A stretch of 64,000 nucleotides of DNA from Emiliania huxleyi CCMP1516 (Eukaryota > Haptophyta > Isochrysidales > Noelaerhabdaceae): assembly GCF_000372725.1 (NCBI RefSeq), contig NW_005196021.1, forward strand, positions 154,351 through 218,350. Direction: 5' to 3'. The notes under the pieces were generated by a model. That model searched no databases and had not been told where the DNA came from. It saw only the letters and a list, made by a program, of their open reading frames with translations. Positions 1 through 9,581 of this stretch are shown here, piece by piece; within the stretch, counting starts at the first letter, position 1, and each line of letters begins with the position of its first letter. The position numbers and the translations under genes are program-made.

Positions 1-148
1 GAAACTTGCGGCAGTCCGATCTTCGCATCGGCGGATGGACCAGATGGACGCGGCTCTCACTTCCGGAACTTGTGCGAGCGCCGGAGGGCCAGGTGGCGAC
101 GAGCGCGACGCTGCCGGTCGATGCAACACCCGTGAACGAAGGAACGAC

Positions 149-960
149 TCAGCGAGGCGGCCCAAGGCGTAGCAGAGTGGGACGCCGACCGACATCTAAT
201 TTCGCCATGGCGAACGTCTCGACGACGTCAGAGACGGCACTCGACGCGCGCATTGCCCGCACGACAGGGCGGCCCCAAAGCAAGTAGCCCGACCGCGCGA
301 CGCGGCCGTACTCGGAGGTGTCGAGCGCCTTGGTGAAGCGCTCGTCCGCTTGAAAGATGTGCTCGGGCATCCGGCCCTGCCGATGTAGCTCCGTGCAAAT
401 CACGGTCACAATGACGACTACCTCTGCAACATCCTCCAAACCATCCAGCGCCTCCGCCGCCTCCGCCGCATCCGCCGCATCCGACCCGTCCGCTGCGTCC
501 GCCGCGTCCGCGCCGTCGCCGCCGTCGCCGTCACCGTCCCCCGTCTGCTCTGCCTCCGCCTCCTCTTCCTCCGCGGTGTTCTCCGCTTTCTCATCCTCCG
601 AGAGCTCGGTAGTGTCAGGCGTGCATATCTTCGACGGCATCATCGACAACATCCTCCAGAGTACTGTCGATCTCCTCGACTCCTTCCGCGTCGGACTCAA
701 AATCTACATCTAAATTCTTGTCGAGGGCGTCCTCGATGCTGTCGTCCGCTTCCTCGACATCGGGCTCGAACTTGCCAGGTAAGGGCCAAGCAATGAGGAG
801 TCAGATTGGGGCCTTTAGGGGCGGGGCTTAGACGTTAGAGCGATTGGCGATACCCGAATCTTCGCCAATGGTGTCCGCATCCGCTTCGGTCTCCTCAGGC
901 GTCTCCTCCTCCACCGCGTCCTCGTCCTCGTCCTCCTCCCCCTCTTGGGCTGTCGCAGGT
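149..960 (-). CDS. acidic hypothetical protein, multi-exon, 3' end at 149
   Basis: The last exon reads in one frame from about 600 down to a stop at 149. It starts with a Glu/Asp-rich stretch, runs into a Gly-Asp-Ala repeat (GDGDGDGGDGADAADAADG), then a short hydrophobic segment (VAEVVVIVTVIC) and a normal-complexity tail. Two further acidic segments lie upstream on the same strand in other frames, around 610-772 (FEPDVEEADDSIEDALDKN) and 853-948 (rich in EDEDED). They are probably separate exons, because acidic coding recurs in each and an acceptor-like AG precedes both. I could not join the phases, so exon borders and the start codon are unresolved. The upstream side runs straight into a dispersed repeat at 960, which may lie in an intron. 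I do not recognise a family and assign no function. Confidence 0.45.
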
Positions 961-1390
961 TTGAGCCTCTCTCACCCCGTCTGTTTTCCTTTCCTTTTTT
1001 CTCTACACCCCCTCTCTTTTCCTCTCTATTTTCCCGGAAAACTCCGTGGAAATCGTCAAATTTGGGGGCGCTGAGCCGAGTCTGAGGCTGGTTTGGGCCC
1101 AAAATCAGCCAAATTTTAGCCCAATCGGCAATCGGCAAAATGCCGGGAATTTTGCGGAGAACCCGTGTATACCTGGAATTTACCCTGCGACCGCCTGGGT
1201 ATTTTGTCGATTTCCTCAATTTTGCCTCAGATTTTGCCCCAGACCAGCTCTCAGACTCAGGGAAACTCGCGAGTTTCCGGAGAATGGAGCACCAAACACC
1301 CTCTGTTTTCCCTGGAAATTTCCGGAAACGCAAAGTGCTGGGGACCCTCTGTTTTCCTTTTTGAGAGCGCCTTCGTTGTTAATAGTACAA
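960..1390. repeat. dispersed repeat R1, copy 1
   Basis: This non-coding stretch of about 400 bp is repeated almost base for base at 16012-16382 in the same orientation. Shared landmarks include CTGTTTTCCTTTCCTTTTTT, a run ending AAAATCAGCCAAATTTT, and GGAAATTTCCGGAAACGCAA near the end. The copies differ by short indels. It is less GC-rich than the surrounding genes. Open frames crossing it (for example 1046-1978) are not conserved between the copies and are not taken as genes. No terminal inverted repeats were seen, so its class is unknown. Confidence 0.85.
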
Positions 1391-2351
1391 ACCCAATGGT
1401 CCCTTGAGCGGTCCGTCGTTGCAGTCGCACACACTCACACGCCACGCCGCACCGCGCGCCCACCCGCTGCCCCGCCCAGGCGGGAAAGAGATGAGGAGAT
1501 GGGACAGCGAAGGAGGAGCCTCAAACACGTATGGGAGGGTTCAGTTGTGCGCCACGCTGCCCGGCGTTTCTCACTTTCCGGGACAGCCCCGCCCTTTCGA
1601 GGCGGGAAAGTGACGGCTACCCCGTACGCCCTGCGGCTTCTACCCCGACGCCGACCGCCCATCCCCCCCTCCTCGTTCCCCCCTCGAATTCTCCGGACCC
1701 CGACAAGCCGCCCGACGTTGGGCCTCTGCCCCGCACGCCCCCGCCCCTCCTACCCCCTTTTTGTTTGCCGGAAAACTGTTTGCCGGAAAACCTGCGACAG
1801 CCCAATCCCCCTCCTCGCCCTCCTCCTCGCACTCCTCCTCCCTGCCCTTTGTTGCTGCTGCCGCCCTCCTGCAGCAGAACCTCGCCGCGCCCGGCGTCGT
1901 TTCGGCCGCGGCGCGTTCCAGCACCGCGCGGGCGTTCCAGCTCTCCCTCTCACGCGCTTCAAGTGCTGCTTGGCGTAAAAAAAAAGCCCGCAGCGGGGTC
2001 ACTTGGAGCACTTGGAGCACTTGAAGGGCCTTAAAGTAAACACGGTTCTCCGAGGGTTGGTCTGCGCTTTGGGTTTCCCCGAGCTGCGGAGCAGCGTCTC
2101 ACATCAGCTCGCTACCACTGCCGGTCCATCTCGGCAAGAACGCCGACTTCCTCCCAGCTGTGCATCAGCTCATGCTGACGACTGACACCTCCAAGCGCCG
2201 GCGGCCGGCGAGCCCGGGCGCCGCTCGGGGCCACACCGGCGAGCGGGCGGAGCCCCGGCAGCGCGTCGGCGCCCCACCACCGTCGGGCGCGGCATGCAAC
2301 GACGACGAGCCCTCCTCCTGTGAGGGCGGGCCACCCAAACTCCGCTCCAGC
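1391..2351. other. intergenic stretch with partial repeats
   Basis: No gene is supported here. Open frames on both strands are Pro/Arg/Ser-rich readings of GC-rich sequence. A short direct repeat containing TTTGCCGGAAAAC occurs twice at about 1758-1795 and again near 16635. Positions 2025-2105 (TAAAGTAAACACGG and what follows) match 16505-16590. This stretch therefore looks like debris of the same repeat family as R1. Confidence 0.6.
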
Positions 2352-4031
2352 ATGGAACGCATGTGCTGGGGGGGGCTCATGCTCCACAATTTCTCCGGCT
2401 GCGTCGAGCAGCAAGACGCCGGTGCGCCCGCCCCCGGCCGCCCACCCCTCCCGCGGCGCGCCCGCGGCCCCCGCCGCCCGCCTCCCCTCGCCCCACCGCC
2501 GCCCTCGCCGGCCCCGCGCTCGCCGCCCCGCGTGCGCCCCCTCCCACCCGCGCGCCCGCACACCGTCCCACTCGCCTCGCCCGGCGTCGCCGCGTCCAGG
2601 CAACAAGTTCAAGGACCAGTTCTGCGACAAGTGCCGCCGCGACGGCATCTGCTTCCCGACCAGCCGGATCCGCTGCCTCAAGCCTGGCTACGACAAGCTG
2701 GAGAACGACCACACCCCGGGCGTGTGGAACCACAGCACCGGGCCCCTCCCCGCCTACCGCGTCGTCAACTGCACCTCCCGCTGCACCGGCCCAAAAGTCG
2801 TGCTCTTCGACCAGCAGCCGACCGACGCACAGCTCGCCGCGTACAGCGACGTCCAGTTCGAGGAGGTGCCGCGCGAGTACAAGTGGGACGGGGAGTGGGT
2901 GTACCTGCTCGTCTCCAAGGGCACGCTCGTCCTCTCCACCTCCATCTCCCACCCCCCCATGACGGTCGACGCCGGCTGCGCCATCCCGCACGCGCCGCCG
3001 CCGCACGCCGCCATGCTCCACCTGCCCGCCGGCCTCGTGCACCGGCAGAGCCCGGGGGTGGCAGAGCAGCTCCAGAGCCCGGGGGTCGACTCGCTGGAGC
3101 TGCTCGAGACGGCGCGGGCGGCGGGGAGCATCGAGATGCAGTACGGCCACCTCGCCGACCGCCTCAACCGCGAGATCGACTGGCTCGGCGAGAGAGAGCC
3201 GAGAGACAGCCGAGAGGGAGCCGAGAGGGAGCCGAGAGGGAGCAGAGAGGGAGCAGAGAGACAGCCAACCGCCGAGAGAGAGCCGAGAGAGAGCTGAGAG
3301 AGAGAGCCGAGAGAGCCGGGATGAGCCCGCGGCGCGGCCCGCTGGCGCGACGGCGGTGGGTAGCATCTCTTCACGCACAGGCTGCTGCACGTGAGCAGGC
3401 AACTTCGAGACCGCGGCCAAGGGGGACACCGCCGCCGCCGCCGCCGCGCGCCGCAGCTGCCTCTTCCAGCTGCTCGGAGCCCTCGACCTGAGCGTGCGCC
3501 CCGCGCCCCCCGTGGTGGCGGGCACCAGCCGTGAGCAGCGCCTCTCTACGTGTGCGGGTGTAAGCAGGTGCGTCGCGCCCTCGGGGCGCGCGGGGAGCCG
3601 CCCGAGCATCAGGGCCTCGCCGCGGTCCAGCGCCTCCTCAACGACGTCCGCTCAGAGCTCGATCGCGGCCCGAGCGACTCTAACCTCCTCCTCCCATCCC
3701 CGCCTCCGCGCCCGACGCCGCCCGTCCCGCCGCCGTCCGTCCCCTCGGGGCTGGCCGCCTCCGCCGCCGCGCCCGGGCAGCCCTTCAGCCAGCATGGGGC
3801 GCTCCACCCCCCCGGCCATGCCCCCGGCCCGCCTCCTCTGACCACGCCGCCACCCCTCCACCCGCAGCCCTCCCCGCCGGGGGCGGGCGGGGCGGGGTTG
3901 GGGGCAGTGACTGTCTGGCCATACCCTTCAGATGGCACCTTTATGAAGGGCGTGCGGGCGCAGCTGATGCAGCAGATGCAGATGCAGATGCAGATGCAGC
4001 AGCAGACGCAGACGCAGACGCAGCAGCAGAC

Positions 4032-4072
<41 letters not shown>

Positions 4073-4680
4073 CGCAGACGCAGACGCAGCAGCAGCAGAT
4101 GCAGCAGATGCAGATGCAGATGCAGCATAAGCAGCAGCAGCAACAACAGATGCAGCAGCAGATGCCGCAGCAGATGCCGCAGCAGATGCCGCAGCAGATG
4201 CAGCAGCAGCAGCCGCAGCAGCAGCAGCAGATGCCGCAGCAGATGCCGCAGCAGATGCCGCAGATGCAGCAGCAGCAGCCGCAGCAGCAGCAGCAGATGC
4301 CGCAGCAGATGCCGCAGCAGATGCCGCAGATGCCGCAGCAGATGCCGCAGCAGATGCCGCAGCAGATGCCGCAGCAGATGCCGCAGCAGATGCCGCAGAT
4401 GCCGCAGCAGATGCCGCAGCAGCAGCAGCAGCAGATGCCGCAGCAGATGCCGCAGCAGATGCCGCAGCAGATGCAGCAGCTGCAGATGCAGCAGCTGATG
4501 CAGCAGCAGATGCCGCAGCAGATGCCGCAGCAGATGCCGCAGCTGCAGATGCAGCAGCTGATGCAGCAGCAGCAGGGCTGGCAGCAGCAGTTGCAGGGCT
4601 GGCAGCAGCAGCAGCAACTGATGCTATGGCAGCAGCACGTGGGCTTCACCGACCCGGTGCCGCCGCAGCAGCAGTTGATT

Positions 4681-4711
<31 letters not shown>

Positions 4712-5592
4712 TCCAGCAGCAGCAGCAGCAACAGCAGCAACAGCGCCAGCTCCAGCAGCAGTACCAGCACCAGCAGCTGGTTCTGCAGCAGCAGCGGCGG
4801 CGGCAAGAGGCGGCTCGCCAGTTTGCGGCTCAGGCGGAGCCGCCCCTGCTGTACGACAGCAGCAGCTCGTCGTCCGCGGTGTCCTCCCAGTCTTCGGCCG
4901 CGGGGAGGGCGGCGGCGTCTCACGCGAGCGCGCGGCAGGAGATGGTCGCTGTGGCGGAGGCCGAGGAGCGGGCGGCGTCGATGCCTGATGCGGCGCGAGA
5001 GACGCGGCTGAAGGTGTCTCACGGGTCGGCCCTCTTCAGGATCGACAACGCGGGCATAGAGCTCGTGGGCGCGGACAGCGAGCCCGCCAAGCTGCACCGC
5101 CGGAGGCGGGTTATCTTCCCGGGCGGCGGAGAGCAGGCGCTCACGCTGCTCACTCTGCAGCCGCCGACCGCCGAGGTGTCGCTCGGAGAGCTGCTGCGCT
5201 CGCCGCTGCCGCCGCCGTTCGACCTCCTTCTCTCGGTGCCCGTCTACGTGCGCGCGTCGGGGGCGCTCCTCCCTCAGACGGGGGAGGAGCTCGAGGCGAT
5301 CTTCGCGCGGCTGGCTCTGCGCGCCAAGCAGAAGAGAGCCGCGCCAAAGGCAGGCGTCGACCTCTCCGGCCCGTGCGTCGAGGCGGCGCCGGTGGCGTCG
5401 CGCGACCCGAACGACCCGCGCAGCAACCGCCCGTGGACGGTCGAGGGCGGGCACCTCCAAGACTCCAAGGGCGGGCACCTCGACCGGCTCGACCTGCTGG
5501 CCGAGGTGGCGGCCAAGCGCCCCGAGGGAGGGGCGCAGCAGCCCTCCCCCTTCAACTGGCTGCAGACCGCCATCACCTCGATGCAGCTGTAG
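2352..5592 (+). CDS. glutamine-rich protein with N-terminal Cys motif, four exons
   Basis: Predicted exons are 2352-2421, 2600-3187, 3399-3514 and 3568-5592. They join in frame to 932 residues; introns 1 and 3 are GT-AG and intron 2 is GC-AG. The first half is of normal complexity and holds a Cys cluster (FCDKCRRDGICFP) followed by RCLKPGYDKL, GVWNHSTGPLPAYRV and EYKWDGEWVYLL. A Pro-rich linker follows. Then comes a very long Gln/Met/Pro region encoded at about 3960-4800, mostly repeated QQMP and poly-Q. The last 200 residues are again normal (LKVSHGSALFRIDNAGIELV; PSPFNWLQTAITSMQL). Long Q-rich tracts are common in transcriptional co-regulators, so a nuclear role is possible, but this is inference and I do not recognise a named family. 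The start at 2352 is the ATG that opens the frame leading into exon 2; upstream exons cannot be excluded. Confidence 0.7.
3960..4800 (+). repeat. in-frame CAG/ATGCCG coding repeat
   Basis: Tandem CAG codons mixed with ATG, CCG and ACG run for about 840 bp and are wholly in frame with the Gln-rich protein. The dominant unit is CAGCAGATGCCG (QQMP). On the opposite strand the same DNA reads as Cys- or Leu-rich open frames, which are by-products of the repeat. Confidence 0.95.
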
Positions 5593-7139
5593 AGAGCTGC
5601 GGGGCTGGCGGCACACGGCGCGCGCGTGTGCGGGAGAGAGGCGAACACGATCACTAGCTAGAATGCGAGGACCGCGCGCTCGCAAAAGGCGCCCATAGCA
5701 TTGCGAAAGAAAGGAGAGGACTATGTCGGACCCTCTCGTCTGTTACAGCTTGAGCACTTGAGAGCACTTCCACTTGAGATAGGGATTAGGGTCGATTCCG
5801 CATGGTACGAGACCCCTCGCTGTTTATGATTATGTATGTAAAGAGTGAGTGCAGTCTCGAGTCTCGAGAGGACAGGGGAGGGACGCGTCCAAGGGGGGTC
5901 CGAGGGGGGAACGGAGGCTTGGGATTTTGCATCCATGGCCGGGGAAGGCGAATCGGTCCGTTCGGGAGGCGAATCGGTCCGTTCGGGAGGTCAGCGGATT
6001 GTCGCTGTGGTTACAGTTGTGTGCTTGTGTTCTCTGACTGTGACTCTGCCCCTCTGTGATTCTCGGTCTGCACACACCTAGTTTCTCTCTCTGCCACTCT
6101 GGCCGAGACTCTGGGACGTCAGGAAAGTGGCCCCTTCGATATATCGCGTCTGAGCGCGGTATATGTAGCGCTAGCGCGTAGCGGTCCCGGCGCTCCCGGT
6201 ATGTACCCGGCTTTATCGCGAACCCCGCTACCATATCTCGTCCGGTGTTATGTATCGGTCCGGGGCGGTACATATCGGTCGGCGCGCTACATACCGCCTC
6301 CGGGAGCTCTGCCTCTCCGGGACTGGGTAGTGGGACTGGCCATTCTGGCGCGTACACCCAACTCGCTGTGTGGCTCTCAAGTGCGGGTAAAGCGCATTGT
6401 CCATTGATTGATTGATTGCCGGCCGGCCGTCCGTTCTTTTTAACCGAGTCGCTTAGCCTTAGGCGGCTCCGGTGGTGTGCCTGTGTTAGGTAGGACCAGC
6501 CAAGGGACCAGCAAGCACGCACGTGCCACAGTCAGTCCGCGCCTGCCTGTGTCGAGCAGCCTGTCTGTGCTGTGAGAGAGTCACTTTTGTTAAAATGTGA
6601 GGGGGGGTTAAAACATAAAAGAAACGACTCGCACAACACTAGGCAACCTCTCTCGCGCATTATAAAAAAGAACAGAAAAAGGAAGAAGCGGAGTTAACAA
6701 CAAGAACCCAAAAGAACAAGGAAAAGAAATCGTGGGGAGGGTAGGGGGGTGGGGGGGTGGGGGGGTGGGGGGGTGGGGGGTGGGGCTGTGACCCCAAAGG
6801 GGCGTTGAGCAGAGGAACAAACTAAGCCCAGCCAAAAGAATTTTCCGGTCCGCCGCGCTTGAGTCGGAGACCCTTAAAATCCCTGTGTGGTGGTATGTAT
6901 GTAGGAAGGTGAAGAACAGCCAGGCTCGGACTGGACACCAACGCGGTATGGGTGGACGCTGGACGGATGATGACGGTACGCACGAGCGACACACAGACAC
7001 AAACGCCGTCCTCCCACCAGACGGGCTTCTTTCTTTCTTTCCGGCCTCGGAGCTCCTATAGCTGGCGAGTACAGACCACGCCTCACTGTTTCACAGGGGG
7101 GGGGGGATCCGTCTGGAAAAAGGATGCTTTTCGCTGCGC
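5593..7139. other. intergenic stretch, low complexity
   Basis: No gene is supported. It contains two copies of CGAATCGGTCCGTTCGGGAGG back to back at about 5949-5990. A cluster of TATA/GTATGT-containing near-palindromes lies at 6140-6300, for example CGATATATCG and GGTATGTACC. A short (ATTG)n run is at about 6403-6418, and a G-rich tract at 6735-6787. Open frames here do not look like protein. Confidence 0.6.
6735..6787 (+). repeat. G-rich tract (G7-T repeated)
   Basis: Runs of about seven G are separated by single T, five or more times in succession. This is a strong candidate for a G-quadruplex. It lies in a gene-free stretch. Confidence 0.8.
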
Positions 7140-7673
7140 ATGCTCGAGCCCCCGGCGAGGGCTTGTGCTGTGCGACGGCGGGCGGAGCTCGTTGCTGAGG
7201 GCGACGCGATTGGGGAGGAGGTGAAAGCCTCCGGGCTGGTCACAGCCTGGAGCGAGGCCTGTCCCGGCGAGCCTGGATACGCGGATGAGAACGGGGTGCT
7301 GGTGTACCGCGAGCCTGGCCCGCAACGCCACACGTACGTCGTGCTGGAGCTGCGGCGGCCCCGCGCAGGGCCAGGAATGGCCCTAGGGCCAGGCGCAACG
7401 CGCAGGCTGAGAGCGCGCTCCCGCTGTCGTCGGACGCCTCCCTCCAGCTGGCCGGGCGGCTCGCCGTGTGGAGGGGGTGGTGCGTCGCATGGAGGCGGAC
7501 GCCCAGGAGGCGAAGGCGGAGGCGAAGGCTCGGCAGAGGGATGCGTCACCGCCATCCTCGCGCGCACGGACGCTGCGGGCGCGGGCGCGGGGGTGGAGGA
7601 GGCGCTCAATTGCTGGGAGGAGGGTGCGTATGAGGCGGAGATGATGGAGGCGCTCGCCGAGTTCGGCGATTGA
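7140..7673 (+). CDS. hypothetical protein, uncertain
   Basis: An ATG-started frame of 177 codons lies directly upstream of the mobile-element protein. The first third looks protein-like (LVTAWSEACPGEPGYADENG) and so does the end (EEALNCWEEGAYEAEMMEAL). The middle is Gly/Arg/Ser-rich and another frame is equally plausible there, so an intron or frameshift is likely. It could be the 5' part of the same element as the 7888-9307 remnant. No family is recognised. Confidence 0.3.
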   Translation: MLEPPARACAVRRRAELVAEGDAIGEEVKASGLVTAWSEACPGEPGYADENGVLVYREPGPQRHTYVVLELRRPRAGPGMALGPGATRRLRARSRCRRTPPSSWPGGSPCGGGGASHGGGRPGGEGGGEGSAEGCVTAILARTDAAGAGAGVEEALNCWEEGAYEAEMMEALAEFGD

Positions 7674-7887
7674 GTGCCTCCCTCTCTCTCCGGCTGCGCG
7701 CCTGACCGGTGCGGCCCCGAGTCGGCGTCTAGCGCGCGCGATAAGGTTTTTGCTCGCCTTCCCTGGGACCCCGTGTTGCGTGACTGTCTCTGTGCGATTT
7801 CGGGCCCGGGGTTGTGCGTTTATGTGAACAGCTCTCGGTGGCGAAAGGCGGCTCAAACATCGGAGGGCACGCCGACGTCGCCGACGC

Positions 7888-9307
7888 GTGCTTCGTCCTG
7901 GCTTCGTCGCCGCCTTCCTCGCCGTCTGGCCATCACTACGTGACAGGCCAGCCTACCAGGGCCACGCCCTCGCTGGCGGCGACGAAGCACCGCCCCTCGC
8001 GCAACCGCCGCTGCTCGTCTACTTCAACAAGCACTACAACTCCATCCGCGACCGCTGCATCAAGCTCTGGGGCGTCTACCGCGCCCGTGCCAAGCATGTC
8101 GACTTTGGGATGGTCAACAACTACAACCTTGGGTACTACCGTCCGTCCGGCCTCCCGCTCGTTAGCAAGATGCCGCCCGTCTCCGACCTCTACTCTGAGC
8201 AGAGCACTTCTCCGGTCCCTAAACAGGGCACGCTCGCTCAGATTGCGTCGCACGAGCGGTGGCTTCGCTGCCTCGCCGCCTGCGAGCGGCTGGATGCTGA
8301 GATGGACGACCCGGAAGGCGTCAAACATCGGGAGGCGACACGCTTCATCGCCGTCTCTCAGTTCGCCTCGGGAGCGTGGCTCGACCTCTGCCCCGACGGC
8401 CGGCAGTCCTCCAAAATCACCTCGGAGATTTTTGCCACGGCGCTGCAGCGTCGCCACGGCTACTACATCTCCAGCGCCAAGTACGTGTACGACGCCAAGG
8501 AAGCGGCTGGTGAGACAGTCACCATCGGTATGCGGAAGGGCGACCAGCTTGCAAACGGATCGAAGGACATTCCGTGCGAGCACAACATTCGTCACAACGG
8601 CACCATGTATGCGGCGGCCAACATGGTCCGTGCACGAGCCTGCGGCAAGCTCGTGCTCGGTGACAAGGCGAACCCTCAGACGACTTTTCATCTCAACGAG
8701 GGGCACGTCACCGACATGTGCGAGATCGGCGGGGACCTGCAGTCCCAGCGCGATGTCCACTACGAAGTCAAGGTGCCTAGCGCCCTCACAAAGACGAGGC
8801 AGGCTGGGCAGGGCTCGGCGGCACACGGCGGATGCTGTGCGTCACTGGGCCACAAGTTTGGTTTCGGCAACACCCTCGACCAAACCTTGCTCAAGGTTCT
8901 TGGGTGCAAAGAGCGCGGCCACAAGTCACAGGGCCCGCTCGTCCATGCGACCGGTAAAGGCTGGGTCAAAGGGCACAAGGGACAGTACGACGCGCTCCAT
9001 GTCAAGAACGGAATCGTCAAAATTTGTCTCGTCGAAAGCCAGGGCGGCATCGCGCCGCCGACCAAGAGAATCATCTTCAACTTCGCCAAAGAGGTCGGCA
9101 GCCCGAGCGCCGTCGACCGCACCGACTACGGCACAGCCTCCGGCAGCGCCCGGGCGGGGCTTTGTCCAGCACCACTCGCAACAGCTCTCGCGCGCCGCCG
9201 TCTGTGGCGACGCGCAAAACATCAACAACGCTGCTCGCAACATGCGTGTCGCGCACTCATTCATGACCGGTCTCAATGCCCCACCCCCCTGCGCGCGGGC
9301 CTTCTAG
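7888..9307 (+). pseudogene. mobile-element-type protein, frameshifted 3' part
   Basis: One frame reads convincingly from about 8005 to 9125: YFNKHYNSIRDRCIKLWGVY, GAWLDLCPDGRQSSKIT, CEHNIRHNGTMYAAANMVRA, KFGFGNTLDQTLLKVLGCKE and ICLVESQGGIAPPTK. At about 9125-9155 the protein-like reading jumps by one base into the next frame, where FVQHHSQQLSRAAVCGDAQN continues to a stop at 9307. The frame is therefore broken by an indel. From memory, proteins of this pattern (a conserved 'VLGDK ... FGFGNT ... VES.GG' core) are highly repeated in haptophyte genomes and are thought to belong to mobile elements; I cannot verify this. No reverse transcriptase or transposase motif is visible. The dispersed repeats directly downstream support a mobile-element setting. 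Confidence 0.6.
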
Positions 9308-9335
9308 GCCCGCGGGTAGTCTCCCCCCATTCCCA

Positions 9336-9425
9336 GGGCCTCCAGGGCTCGCACCTCAACCTCTCACAGACCAGCGCACAGCGCCATAGGACGTATTTTC
9401 TTCTTAATAACAAGGCGCGTCACAC
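9336..9425 (+). repeat. dispersed repeat R3, copy 1
   Basis: The stretch around CACAGACCAGCGCACAGCGC and TATTTTCTTCTTAATAACAA recurs at 37636-37737 in the same orientation and at 55361-55447 in reverse orientation. The copies differ by small indels. It sits just after the broken mobile-element protein. Confidence 0.8.
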
Positions 9426-9483
9426 CAACATCCTCGCTACCCAACGCGGCCAAAGGATATCCACCTCGAGAACCTCGAGAGGC
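9417..9483 (+). repeat. dispersed repeat R4, copy 1
   Basis: The segment CCTCGCTACCCAACGCGGCC and the following CTCGAGAACCTCGA also occur at 35844-35903 with a few small differences. It abuts R3 here but not at the second site, so the two are separate repeats or separate parts of one element. Confidence 0.75.
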
Positions 9484-9581
9484 TGTGAATAGCAGGCGTG
9501 GACTTGGTCTGTACTCGCCAGCTCCTCGGAGTGGTTTGGTTGCTGCCGAGAGCTCTCTTTAGGCCTTGTTGCCCGCCTGAC

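Noticed and set aside
1046..1978. 310-codon plus-strand frame over repeat R1
   Set aside because: The frame is not preserved in the second R1 copy and continues into Pro/Arg low-complexity sequence.
3609..4649. Long minus-strand frame extremely rich in Cys, and another rich in Leu/His over the same DNA
   Set aside because: These are antisense readings of the CAG/ATGCCG coding repeat. They have no Met-led domain and the plus strand has clear flanking domains.
9498..9581. GTG codon giving a 28-residue N-terminal extension to the HAD-LRR-kinase protein
   Set aside because: The extension is hydrophobic by chance, overlaps the R3/R4 repeat edge, and the ATG at 9582 starts exactly at the HAD domain.
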